A stretch of 56,230 nucleotides of DNA, taken from NCBI GenBank assembly GCA_014802435.1, contig JAAVCG010000001.1:1-56230 (forward strand), given 5' to 3'. Both the position numbers and the translations under genes were made by a program. This stretch comes from Bacteroides sp. (lineage in GTDB: Bacteria > Bacteroidota > Bacteroidia > Bacteroidales > Muribaculaceae). Of the stretch, positions 21,634 through 30,055 are shown piece by piece. Each line of letters starts with the position of its first letter. Position 1 is the first letter of the stretch. The notes under the pieces are model-generated. The model searched no databases, was not told the origin of the DNA, and worked only from the letters and a program-made list of their open reading frames with translations.

Positions 21634-22011
21634 TTAGTTATTGATAGTACCATAGTAAGTATGTCCGTCTTCCGTTTCTATGCATATTTCAGCATCAGTG
21701 AGATTGCCTACATAAATGGTTTCGATTTGATCACTGCTAAGATTGAACACCGTAGCAAGCTCTTCCTCAGATTGAGTGATACTTAATGAGTAATTCCCTT
21801 CCGAATAAAGGAATTCAATTGATAAGGTCCCATCTGAGTAATACAGACAGGTTACTGCTTGGCGACTCGGAGCCTTGGGTCTATGAACCGGTCTCGGAAC
21901 AACGATGATTCTTTTCGGATCATCCTGCTTTGAAGAATCATCGGCAAGAGCAGGGAATGCAAGTCCCGCTATAGGCAATAAAGCCATAAAATAAAGTGCT
22001 AACTTTTTCAT
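21634..22011 (-). CDS. DUF3244-like secreted protein
   Basis: A 125-residue exported protein with signal MKKLALYFMALLPIAGLAFPALA. The mature part is a short basic linker (RIIVVPRPVHRPKAPSRQ) and a beta-sandwich with the DUF3244 pattern (CLYYSDGTLSIEFLYSEGNYSLSITQ, closing ICIETEDGHTYYGTI). DUF3244 proteins often sit beside C10 proteases in Bacteroides, and this is first in an operon with one. A role as chaperone or inhibitor of the protease is possible but unproven. Promoter box at 22037. Confidence 0.72.
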   Translation of the reverse strand: MKKLALYFMALLPIAGLAFPALADDSSKQDDPKRIIVVPRPVHRPKAPSRQAVTCLYYSDGTLSIEFLYSEGNYSLSITQSEEELATVFNLSSDQIETIYVGNLTDAEICIETEDGHTYYGTINN

Positions 22012-22036
22012 ACTGTTCTTGAATTAAATTATGGCA

Positions 22037-22044
22037 CAAAGTTA
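22037..22044 (-). promoter_or_regulatory. Promoter -7 box of the C10 protease operon
   Basis: TAACTTTG on the minus strand, 25 nt before the ATG at 22011. The rest of the gap, 22045-22225, is AT-rich and shows no gene. Confidence 0.6.
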
Positions 22045-22225
22045 ATAAAAATCCGGCTTTATGACCTCAAATTTCAGGATTTACTTTGTCTACAATAATC
22101 TCTATATCTCATTGACTACCAGAATATTACATAAGGAGAGATTTTTATTTTGTCCTCAAATCATAACCTGCTGATAATCAGCAATATACAATTTTATCAC
22201 ATATAACTATGTCTATATCAGCTAT

Positions 22226-23962
22226 TTACATAAGCTTAGAGCGGAATAATTCAAGATGCGTCGGATTTCGCTCAGAAATTTTTTGGATTAATCGCTGACG
22301 TTTGGTATAGAAAGTTTTTAATTTAATATCAAGGAATAGGCACATTGTACGAGGCTCAAATCCGGCGAAATTCAGAAGAATTAATTTATAGTCTTCGTCC
22401 TTGAGATCAGGACATTCTTGCTTAAGTAATGTCATGATCCCCGACATGTATTTGTTAACCATTTCTTCAATGGCTAACATATTATTCTTAGATTGAAGTT
22501 TCCGAAGTTGTTTTTTAAACTCATCTAAAACCAAGTTTTTTTTCAGACTATCAGATGAACTCTCAAAATACTGGTAAGCTATTTGGTTGAGTAAATTCCA
22601 CTGTTCTCTGAAAAGAGATTCAATCTCAGAGCTCAAGCTATCGGTAACATCAGTCAACGACTGTCTTGTTTGCTCCAGCTGCGAAGAAAGATTCTCCGTA
22701 ACATCTGATAACGACCGATTCGCTTGCGCCAATCTTTTTGAGAGACTAATCGTTTCTGCTATTTTCGTTTCAATCTCCAAATTCTTTATTAATATTCTCT
22801 GATGAAAAAAATAAACGATAATAAAAATAGTAAGCAGTAAAAAGAACACTATAGCCACAGTTAGTCGCTTCATTCTTCTTTGCTCTGAGATTTTAAGATT
22901 AACCTTATCCTGATAATATCTTCCATTAGCAGCTAAAGTGGATTGCTTAAGAATCTCACGCAATGAATGGTAGAGGGCTTTTTGATTATCTTTAGTAGCT
23001 TGTATCAGTGACTCCGAATCATCCATAAACTTATAAAGTTCAACAAGCGCATTGAAATAGATGTGCTTATCATAATCCGAAAGAATCATATTCTTAGCAG
23101 TCTGCAAACATTCTTTCGCCTCTGATATTTTTCCATCCTTAGCATAAACACGCGCGAGATAACTATACTCCGCAGAGAGGAATTCATCCGAAAGATTAAG
23201 TCTTTGAAGCATAATCAATCTATCTTTCCCTTCTTCCCAACGCTTATTGTCAATCAAAATAGGATATTGAACACGTAAACAATCGGCCATTAATATTGTA
23301 TCTATTTCGTTAGATTGAGAAAGCAAAATTAAACTATCAAGTAGCGCGATGCTCTCATCAGTGTGATTTATCCGCTCTAATGCTACGGCTTTGTCACATA
23401 ATGCAAAACGCACGTTGCGTTCCTTTCCGGCAGCGCGATAATATCCAATTGCCTTCTCTATATAAGGTAAGGCCTCACTAAAGTTTTGAGTGACGGCAAA
23501 CAAATCGGCAATCTGCTCGGCTGAGCGGGCTTTCCAATCATAATCGGCGACCTTCTCAGCAATCTCAGTTGCATGCAGAGCGTCATCCATGGCTTCTGTA
23601 TATTCAATATTCCGATAGCGCAAATCCGCACGGAGAAAAAGAGCCTTCATCAAGCTGACAGGGTCCGGTCTATCGGTATAATAGTCAACGGCAATGGTGA
23701 TTAATGAGTCGGCTGCAGGACAAGAATAATCATTGAGGCGATAGCGGGCCATGGCCATCAGTAGCTGATAACGGGCGCGGTCTTCGCGGCCCCTTACCCG
23801 CTTCGGTTCAATTTCGAGCAATGAGGTCATCGCCGAGTCAGCATCGGTCATGACAAGGGCCTCCGCGCGGTCAAGCCGCTCGAGAACCCCGGAATCTGAC
23901 CGCCGGCACGCAATCGCCATCAACGCAATGACGCAAAAAAATATCGCCTTAAAACATTTCAT
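22226..23962 (-). CDS. Membrane TPR regulator with C-terminal HTH
   Basis: A 578-residue protein of the Bacteroidetes TPR/transmembrane/HTH type. It has a lipoprotein-like signal (MKCFKAIFFCVIALMAIAC, Cys19), TPR-type helical repeats (about 25-335; e.g. LRYRNIEYTEAMDDALHATEIAE), one membrane segment (LTVAIVFFLLLTIFIIVYFF, about 378-398), a coiled coil with repeated LSxVTxxLSSxxE units (about 415-465) and a C-terminal domain EDYKLILLNFAGFEPRTMCLFLDIKLKTFYTKRQRLIQKI like LuxR-type HTHs. It probably senses an envelope signal and controls transcription, likely of the divergent SusC/SusD operon. The -7 box is 4 nt from the ATG, predicting a leaderless mRNA. Confidence 0.88.
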   Translation of the reverse strand: MKCFKAIFFCVIALMAIACRRSDSGVLERLDRAEALVMTDADSAMTSLLEIEPKRVRGREDRARYQLLMAMARYRLNDYSCPAADSLITIAVDYYTDRPDPVSLMKALFLRADLRYRNIEYTEAMDDALHATEIAEKVADYDWKARSAEQIADLFAVTQNFSEALPYIEKAIGYYRAAGKERNVRFALCDKAVALERINHTDESIALLDSLILLSQSNEIDTILMADCLRVQYPILIDNKRWEEGKDRLIMLQRLNLSDEFLSAEYSYLARVYAKDGKISEAKECLQTAKNMILSDYDKHIYFNALVELYKFMDDSESLIQATKDNQKALYHSLREILKQSTLAANGRYYQDKVNLKISEQRRMKRLTVAIVFFLLLTIFIIVYFFHQRILIKNLEIETKIAETISLSKRLAQANRSLSDVTENLSSQLEQTRQSLTDVTDSLSSEIESLFREQWNLLNQIAYQYFESSSDSLKKNLVLDEFKKQLRKLQSKNNMLAIEEMVNKYMSGIMTLLKQECPDLKDEDYKLILLNFAGFEPRTMCLFLDIKLKTFYTKRQRLIQKISERNPTHLELFRSKLM

Positions 23963-23966
23963 TCGG

Positions 23967-23974
23967 CAAATTTA
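23967..23974 (-). promoter_or_regulatory. -7 box abutting the TPR regulator start
   Basis: TAAATTTG on the minus strand ends 4 nt before the ATG at 23962. No clear -33 element. Confidence 0.5.
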
Positions 23975-23994
23975 CAAAAAAATCAGAAAAAATA

Positions 23995-24024
23995 TTGAAA
24001 ATACGTAAATAAATGTTAACTTTG
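23995..24024 (+). promoter_or_regulatory. Promoter of the SusC/SusD operon
   Basis: TTG (23995-23997), 19 nt, TAACTTTG (24017-24024). It is divergent from the TPR regulator box 42 bp away. It overlaps the in-frame ATG at 24013, so translation must start at 24049. Confidence 0.7.
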
Positions 24025-24048
24025 CAGAATAAACCAATCTGCTTATTC

Positions 24049-27000
24049 ATGAATCGTTACATAGAACTATTACTTAAATGGCTAATATTCCTGATGTTAC
24101 CGCTCGGAGCACTTGCCGCTGAGCCGGAATCAGAGAGCCATCGGCTGACCGGTCAGGTCACGGATAATCACGGCGAGCCCCTGCCCGGAGTCGTTGTCAG
24201 AATCAAATCCTCGCCTTACGGAACGGCAACGGATGCCGACGGCCGCTATGAGCTGACGGGCAAATACCGCCTCGGGGCGAAAATCGAGTTTACATGCGTC
24301 GGGATGAAACCGCTGACGTTCACCTTTGAGGGTCAACGCGTTCAGGATGCCGCCATGGAGACTGACGATAAGGTGCTGAACGAACTGATAGTAACGGCTG
24401 AACCTAACATTAACGCCCTTGATATCCGGGCGCGCTCCGGAGTGGTGCAGACAGTTGATATGAAGCGCCTGACGGAGAAGCCGATGATGGATATTTCCCT
24501 GGCCCTGCAAGGCTCCGTTCCCGGCCTGATTGTCACTAACACGGGCGCCCTGGGCTCCAAGCCGACAATCCGAATTCGCGGCAATCAGAGCCTGCGCAGC
24601 GGCGACGCCGCCAATGAGCCGCTCTACGTTCTTGACGGAAAGGTTATCTCCTCTGATGCCTTTGCGGCGCTCAACCCGCAAGACATCAAGGAAATCAAGG
24701 TGCTGAAAGACGCGGCCGCATGTGCCCTCTATGGAATCAAGGCCGCTAACGGAGTAATTGAAATCACCTCGCAGAGAGGCTCGCATTTCGGCACGGTCGA
24801 CATCACTTATTCGCTCAACATGGGCGTAACCTTCAAGGGGCGCCGAGGGGTGACCGTCATGAAAAGTGCTGAAAAACTCGAGCTGGAGCGACTGATGAAA
24901 AATGAAGCCGCCCCGGGTTATCGCTACAGCGAGGAATATATCCGCAAGACCAATCCCTATGCTCCGAACCTTACCCAACTCATTGCTGCCGGTGCCTTTA
25001 AACTTGACTCCCTGAGGGCCATCAATACTGACTGGTTTGACTATCTGATGCGCAATTCGCTCTATCAGAGCCATAACCTCTCGCTGCGCGGAGGCAACGA
25101 GCAGACGTCATACTTTGTCAGCGGCAACATTTCAAGCCAGGGAGGTCAAATCAAGGGCAATAACACCCTGCGCGGCAATCTGCGCCTGGGCATTGACCAG
25201 ACCATTGGCCGCATAGGTTACTTCACCATCAGCATGGACGGAAGTTACTCAAAGGTGAACACCCCCATCGGCACGTCATTCACCCCCTCCTCCCTGATCT
25301 ATAACCTCAACCCCTATGAGACCCCCGATGAAGGAAAGCTCTGGAGCTACCCTAACCGCACTTATAAGGACCTGATGAACCAATATCAGGCCCATTCAAG
25401 CGACAAGCGCGGAGGCGCCTCCGCCTCGCTGACCCTGCGCCCCGTGGAGGGCCTGGAAATTGCCGGAGTGGCCGGACTGGATTATATGCTGACCGAGGGC
25501 CAACAGTTCACCCCCGCCAGCTCTTACTCCGAGCAGCAGAGCGGATTCAGCGCCGCCGAGCTCGGCCGACTCAATGAGTATAAGAACACTCTGATGAACT
25601 TCAGCTATAACGTCCGCGCAATCTATAATAAGATGTTTGCCGAGAAGCATGACGTCACTTTCTCCATTAACCATGACTATTACCTCACCAACACTGACAA
25701 TCAGTCAATTACCGGATATGGTGTAGGTGACCATCCATCATCGGCCCTCATCAATCAGAGCCTGACGGGCTCCCGCAAGGTTTCGATTTCAACCCTCAAG
25801 GAAAAAGTAGCCCAATTAGGCGTCGGAGCTGTGGCCGGCTATACGTTTGACCATACCTATGACCTCTTTGCCACTTACAAGCTCGACGCCTCATCCGTTC
25901 TCCCCTCTGATAAAAGATGGAATTCAGCCTGGGCCGTCGGTTTGGGCTGGACTCCCAGTGCCTATAAATTCCTGTATAACAACCGCATTCTCTCGCGCCT
26001 CAACCTCAAAGGCAGCTATGGACGCACGGCCTCGCTGGCCGGAGTCAGCGCCGCCCAGACCATCGGCACTTTTGCCTATACGGAAGATGCCTACTCCACC
26101 CAGCGCCTGCTCCAACTCCTGGCCCTCTACAATCGAGACCTGGAGCCTGAACACACCACGAGCATCGACGCCGGAATCCAAATCGGGCTGCTCCGATGCC
26201 TCAACCTCGACTTCAACTGGTATCGCCGCCAAACGGCAGATGCCCTGCTCGACGTTCCCATCGCCGCCAGCAACGGTTTCAGCATGATGAAACGAAACAT
26301 CGGCACTCTCCGCAACGACGGCATCGAACTCTCGGCCTCCGTGAGCCTCAATGACCTCACTCCTGACTTCCGATTCCGCCTGGGCGCATCATTCTCTTAT
26401 AACCGCAACAAGGTTGTCGACCTCTATTACACTGATAAGCTCTACACCAGCGAGAGTGCCCTGATTCCTGACTTTCAGGTAGGCCAGGCCTATGACATCC
26501 TCTATGGACTGAAATGGGGAGGAATAAACTCCGTGACCGGACTCCCCGTCTTTATCGGCAAGGATGGACGCGAAATCGAACCCGGCAAGACCACTCTCAC
26601 CCGCGATGACTTCGTCAGCCTCGGACACATGACCCCGCCCTATTCCGGCACGGTGAACCTCAGCGTTGGCTGGCGCGAATTTGAACTGGATGCCGACTTC
26701 TACTGGGTTGGCGGCGGAATCCGGCAATATAGTTATTCCTATGTCCGCGACCGCGATTCGGCCAACCGCAACGCCATTGCCGGGCTGACATCGGATATGT
26801 GGTTCCAACGCGGCGACATTGACAAAAAATATTACTCTCCCTTCTATTCCTCTGCCGCCATTGAGGCCCTGTCATATGCCAATACCCATAACACCGGCCG
26901 CAGCGACTATCTTCGCCTGTCAATGCTCTCGTTCCGCTATCGGTTCCCCTCAAAGCTCCTCCAGCGAACCAACGGAATCATCAAGTATGCCTCTGCCGCA

Positions 27001-27117
27001 ATTCAGGCCTCTAACCTCTTCACTATTACCCCCTATGATGAAAGCGACCCGGAAACCGGACAACTTGGAGCCTCAATTCAGCCGGTCCTGACGCTTAACC
27101 TCAGCATTACTTTCTAA
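24049..27117 (+). CDS. SusC/RagA-type TonB-linked outer membrane transporter
   Basis: A 1,022-residue SusC-family protein that imports ligands bound by its SusD partner, powered by TonB. It has a signal peptide (MNRYIELLLKWLIFLMLPLGALA), a carboxypeptidase-D-like N-domain (LTGQVTDNHGEPLPGVVVRI...DGRYELTG), a plug (ALQGSVPGLIVTNTGALGSKPTIRIRG, PLYVLDGKVISSDAFAALNPQDIKEIKVLKDAAACALYG) and a 22-strand barrel ending LNLSITF with the terminal Phe. The SusC motif (I)RG and ALYG are intact. I start at 24049 because the earlier ATG overlaps the promoter. The substrate is not known; no glycoside hydrolase sits in the operon, and proteases lie on both sides, so a peptide ligand is possible. Confidence 0.95.
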   Translation: MNRYIELLLKWLIFLMLPLGALAAEPESESHRLTGQVTDNHGEPLPGVVVRIKSSPYGTATDADGRYELTGKYRLGAKIEFTCVGMKPLTFTFEGQRVQDAAMETDDKVLNELIVTAEPNINALDIRARSGVVQTVDMKRLTEKPMMDISLALQGSVPGLIVTNTGALGSKPTIRIRGNQSLRSGDAANEPLYVLDGKVISSDAFAALNPQDIKEIKVLKDAAACALYGIKAANGVIEITSQRGSHFGTVDITYSLNMGVTFKGRRGVTVMKSAEKLELERLMKNEAAPGYRYSEEYIRKTNPYAPNLTQLIAAGAFKLDSLRAINTDWFDYLMRNSLYQSHNLSLRGGNEQTSYFVSGNISSQGGQIKGNNTLRGNLRLGIDQTIGRIGYFTISMDGSYSKVNTPIGTSFTPSSLIYNLNPYETPDEGKLWSYPNRTYKDLMNQYQAHSSDKRGGASASLTLRPVEGLEIAGVAGLDYMLTEGQQFTPASSYSEQQSGFSAAELGRLNEYKNTLMNFSYNVRAIYNKMFAEKHDVTFSINHDYYLTNTDNQSITGYGVGDHPSSALINQSLTGSRKVSISTLKEKVAQLGVGAVAGYTFDHTYDLFATYKLDASSVLPSDKRWNSAWAVGLGWTPSAYKFLYNNRILSRLNLKGSYGRTASLAGVSAAQTIGTFAYTEDAYSTQRLLQLLALYNRDLEPEHTTSIDAGIQIGLLRCLNLDFNWYRRQTADALLDVPIAASNGFSMMKRNIGTLRNDGIELSASVSLNDLTPDFRFRLGASFSYNRNKVVDLYYTDKLYTSESALIPDFQVGQAYDILYGLKWGGINSVTGLPVFIGKDGREIEPGKTTLTRDDFVSLGHMTPPYSGTVNLSVGWREFELDADFYWVGGGIRQYSYSYVRDRDSANRNAIAGLTSDMWFQRGDIDKKYYSPFYSSAAIEALSYANTHNTGRSDYLRLSMLSFRYRFPSKLLQRTNGIIKYASAAIQASNLFTITPYDESDPETGQLGASIQPVLTLNLSITF

Positions 27118-27119
27118 GC

Positions 27120-28478
27120 ATGAAGAAACTTCTCTCTATCATATCCGCGCTGACTCTGCTCTCGGCTTGTTCGCTCGACATCCCCTATGAGAATCAGTTT
27201 TCAGACCCTACGGCTATCTCATCCCCCCAAACGGCGCGCGAGCTCCTCAGCTCCGCCTATGCCGCCCTGCCGAATCCGGAGTTTGACCTGTCAATTCTTG
27301 CCGATGATTTCGCCCCTACATATTGGGCCGCGGTCAATTCATCAATGCAAAACCAATATAACTGGCAACCGCAGTCCATTGAAGACCTCTCAATTTCCTA
27401 CTGGAATGACCATTATGCCGTCATTGCCACACTCAATGCCCTGATTGAACGCGCTCAAAAAATTGAAGACTCTCCCACCATGCGTCGCATCCTTGGCGAG
27501 GCTATGGCTCTGAAGGCTTATTGCTATTTCCAGCTGCTCCGGGTTTATGGCGCCGGGCCGCAGGACCTTGAAGCTGATGCCATTGTTCTGAAAGATGAAC
27601 TCGCTATGGCCAATTTGCCCCGCTCATCAGCCCGCAGTGTCCTCGCTGAGATTGACCGCCTGCTCTCCCGGGCTCTCCCTCTGATTGAGGAAGAACCCTC
27701 CGCATCAACTGACTGGATGAGCGCCGACGCCGCACTGATTCTGCGTTCGCAAGCCCGCCTGTATGCCGGCGAATATGGCTCTGCTGCAACTGATGCCCTC
27801 GCCGTGATTGACCGCCATGGGTATGAGCCATTTGCCGCCGATGCCTATCGCTCCTTCTGGCAAGGTGACCAATCCGCCGAACGGATTTTTGCCCTTAACG
27901 CGCCCTCCGTGGCCCAGTCATTTTATCTCTCACTGGTTTATGATAATGCCGGAGGCGATTACTTCACAGTCTCCCCCTCTGTCGCAGCCTCATTTGCCGC
28001 CGACGATATTCGCCTCGCCGCCTCCGTCTTCCCAATGCAGACAACCTCCCTCGGCACTCAAAACTGCCTCGGAAAATACAACGCCATGCGCAAGAATCAG
28101 CGTGAAATCCTCTTGATTAACAAGACCAGGCTTGCCGATGCGCTCTTTGCCTATTGTGAGGCATCGGCCCTCGCCGGTAACGATCTGCAGGCCCTCACCG
28201 CAATCAATAAGTACCTTGAAAAGCGCGGGGCCGAGCCCATAGACGATTCGCTGACCGGCGATAACCTCCTGAGCCGAATCCTCGCTGAAAAACAAAAAGA
28301 ATTCCTGGGCGAAGGAGTGCGCTTTTTCGACCTGAAATTTTATCGCGACTCCGTCCTGAAAAACAAACGGATGGAGCCCGACGATTACCGCTGGCTCTGG
28401 CCTATTCCCCGCGAGGAATATCTCTATAACGACCTGATGACGCAAAACCCATCCTGGACTAAAACATCATTTAATTAA
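27120..28478 (+). CDS. SusD/RagB-type surface lipoprotein
   Basis: A 452-residue lipoprotein (MKKLLSIISALTLLSAC, Cys17) that caps the SusC barrel and binds ligand outside the cell. SusD traits are the early TARELLSSAYAAL, a TPR-like helical body (LNALIERAQ, LGEAMALKAYCYFQLLRVYG), and the C-terminal block LLSRILAEKQKEFLGEGVRFFDLKFY followed by the usual WPIPREEYLYNDLMTQNPSW. The ATG is 2 nt after the SusC stop. At 452 residues it is on the short side for the family. Confidence 0.95.
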   Translation: MKKLLSIISALTLLSACSLDIPYENQFSDPTAISSPQTARELLSSAYAALPNPEFDLSILADDFAPTYWAAVNSSMQNQYNWQPQSIEDLSISYWNDHYAVIATLNALIERAQKIEDSPTMRRILGEAMALKAYCYFQLLRVYGAGPQDLEADAIVLKDELAMANLPRSSARSVLAEIDRLLSRALPLIEEEPSASTDWMSADAALILRSQARLYAGEYGSAATDALAVIDRHGYEPFAADAYRSFWQGDQSAERIFALNAPSVAQSFYLSLVYDNAGGDYFTVSPSVAASFAADDIRLAASVFPMQTTSLGTQNCLGKYNAMRKNQREILLINKTRLADALFAYCEASALAGNDLQALTAINKYLEKRGAEPIDDSLTGDNLLSRILAEKQKEFLGEGVRFFDLKFYRDSVLKNKRMEPDDYRWLWPIPREEYLYNDLMTQNPSWTKTSFN

Positions 28479-28496
28479 TCTATAATCACTTAAACA

Positions 28497-29768
28497 ATGA
28501 AAAGTTACAAATTTCTTGCATCTGCCGCATCGCTCCTGATGGCCGTCGCTATGGTTTCATGCGACAAGGAGAACAATGATGACGACAAAATCCTCTCAAA
28601 CCATGTCTATTTCACCACAGAGGGCCCGACAACCCTCGTTCAGGGCTCAGGAATGACCGTCGATGTCCACCTGACTCTCAGCCAGGCCGTCGCTGAAGCA
28701 ACTTCCTTTGAGCTGACCGCCTCCGGTGAAGCCGCTGACTGCATCGCCTTTGACCCCGAGACCGTAACCGTCACTGCCGGAACTAACACCGCTGACTTCA
28801 CCGTCTCCTTGACTGATAACGTCAAACTGACCAAGGAAGCTGTCGCCGCCATCGAAATCAAGAACCTCAATGAGGACGCTTTCGATGTCCGCGCCACAGT
28901 CAGACTCTCCGTCCTCCCCGCCGCCCAGTACAGCGAGGAAGAAGCTTCCTTTGCCCAGGCCTTCCAAGCCGCTAATGATGTTGACCTCCTCAGCCTCTTT
29001 GGTGACCTTACTCTCGCCGGAACCATCGAATTCCCCGGCGGAGGCAACCTCTCTTCATTCACCGAGCCGACAACCATCAACCTCAGCGGAACCTCATCAA
29101 TCCATCTCAACCCCGCCTCTACAATGGAGCGCGTGATCATCGACATGACCGCAAACCCCATGGGCATGAATGACTATCTCCATGACTCATTCCGCAAACT
29201 GACCATTGAAGACAAGGAATTCTTCGCCCTCGACGATGAAGATAACTTTGGCGGCCCCCAGCTGATGAACCTCATCAACTGGAATGAAAACACCAATGAG
29301 ACCTTCAAGACCACTATCTCCGGAATGGTGCTCGACTTTGCCCCTGACCATAAGACGGCCACTGTCAGCTTCGTGACTGAAGGTGAAAACTTCTATCTCA
29401 ACCCGGAAGGCGAACCCTTCGTTGACTCTGAAGGCGAACCCATCTACATGACCTGGAACGACAACCGCATCGGCTTTGAATACTCCTATACCGCATGGGA
29501 CCGCAACCTGGAAAAAATCGTCGGCGGCGACCCCACTGCCATCGAGCTCCTCGGCTATGGCATCTCAGCCCATCCCGGCGCTTGGCTCGGAATGTCGTCC
29601 GTTCTGGATGATGAATGGCTCCTGGAAGAAGACGGCGAAGTTAGCCTCTACTGCCAGCCCACAGGTGTTATCGACTTCGAAGCCGGAACAATGACCTTCG
29701 AATTCCCCTTTGACCATGCTGACCAATATGGCTACTCTCGCGTCAAAGTAACTTACAAACTCAAGTAA
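28497..29768 (+). CDS. Surface lipoprotein in SusC/SusD operon
   Basis: A 423-residue lipoprotein (signal to Cys22, then DKENNDDD, an acidic surface-export signal). Residues 30-140 look like a Calx-beta or cadherin-like sandwich (HVYFTTEGPTTLVQGSGMTVDVHLTLSQ..., FDPETVTVTAGTNTADFTVSL). The remainder (150-423) is a beta-rich domain with many acidic residues that I cannot place in a named family. By position it is the SusE/F-like third component, probably helping ligand binding at the surface. The operon ends here, followed by a 149-bp palindromic element and a bidirectional terminator. Confidence 0.82.
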   Translation: MKSYKFLASAASLLMAVAMVSCDKENNDDDKILSNHVYFTTEGPTTLVQGSGMTVDVHLTLSQAVAEATSFELTASGEAADCIAFDPETVTVTAGTNTADFTVSLTDNVKLTKEAVAAIEIKNLNEDAFDVRATVRLSVLPAAQYSEEEASFAQAFQAANDVDLLSLFGDLTLAGTIEFPGGGNLSSFTEPTTINLSGTSSIHLNPASTMERVIIDMTANPMGMNDYLHDSFRKLTIEDKEFFALDDEDNFGGPQLMNLINWNENTNETFKTTISGMVLDFAPDHKTATVSFVTEGENFYLNPEGEPFVDSEGEPIYMTWNDNRIGFEYSYTAWDRNLEKIVGGDPTAIELLGYGISAHPGAWLGMSSVLDDEWLLEEDGEVSLYCQPTGVIDFEAGTMTFEFPFDHADQYGYSRVKVTYKLK

Positions 29769-29774
29769 GATCCT

Positions 29775-29923
29775 GTTCCCCAATATTTGTTAAATCTGAG
29801 GCCGCATATCTCTGAGTGAATTTTGTGATGGAACGAAGGAGCGATGGGGTTCCATCGTGACTGAGCGACAACACAAAAAGCGCCGGAGAGATGCGGCTTC
29901 AGCTTTAACAAATATTGGGGAAC
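29775..29923. repeat. 149-bp MITE-like palindromic element
   Basis: The terminal 20-bp inverted repeats are perfect: GTTCCCCAATATTTGTTAAA at 29775-29794 and its complement at 29904-29923. Inside, second arms also pair (CTGAGGCCGCATATCTCT against AGAGATGCGGCTTCAG), and a third stem GATGGAAC/GTTCCATC closes a loop. The whole element can fold into one long hairpin. It has no coding capacity. It could be a non-autonomous mobile element or an RNA structure at the end of the SusC/SusD operon. No obvious target-site duplication is seen. Confidence 0.75.
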
Positions 29924-29945
29924 GGGGGCTTAGATCCCGTCCCTG

Positions 29946-29990
29946 AAAAACGGAATAATTCGGCCAAAATGACCGATTATTCCGTTTTTT
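29946..29990. terminator. Bidirectional terminator after the SusC/SusD operon
   Basis: CGGAATAATTCGG (29951-29963) pairs with CCGATTATTCCG (29973-29984) with a single bulge. It is preceded by five A and followed by six T, so it can stop transcription in both directions. Confidence 0.9.
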
Positions 29991-29991
29991 G

Positions 29992-30023
29992 TTTGCATGG
30001 ATGGAAAATTTAAGTTAACTTTG
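29992..30023 (+). promoter_or_regulatory. Promoter of the M16 peptidase gene
   Basis: TTTG (29992-29995), 20 nt spacing, TAACTTTG (30016-30023). The start codon at 30056 follows after 32 nt. The -33 element directly follows the T-tract of the terminator. Confidence 0.8.
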
Positions 30024-30055
30024 TAGGGTAAAATAATTCATCATAACCTGCAATA

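Noticed and set aside
24130-25074. 314-codon antisense frame in the SusC gene
   Set aside because: It is a shadow of a GC-rich coding region; the SusC plug motifs on the plus strand are unambiguous.
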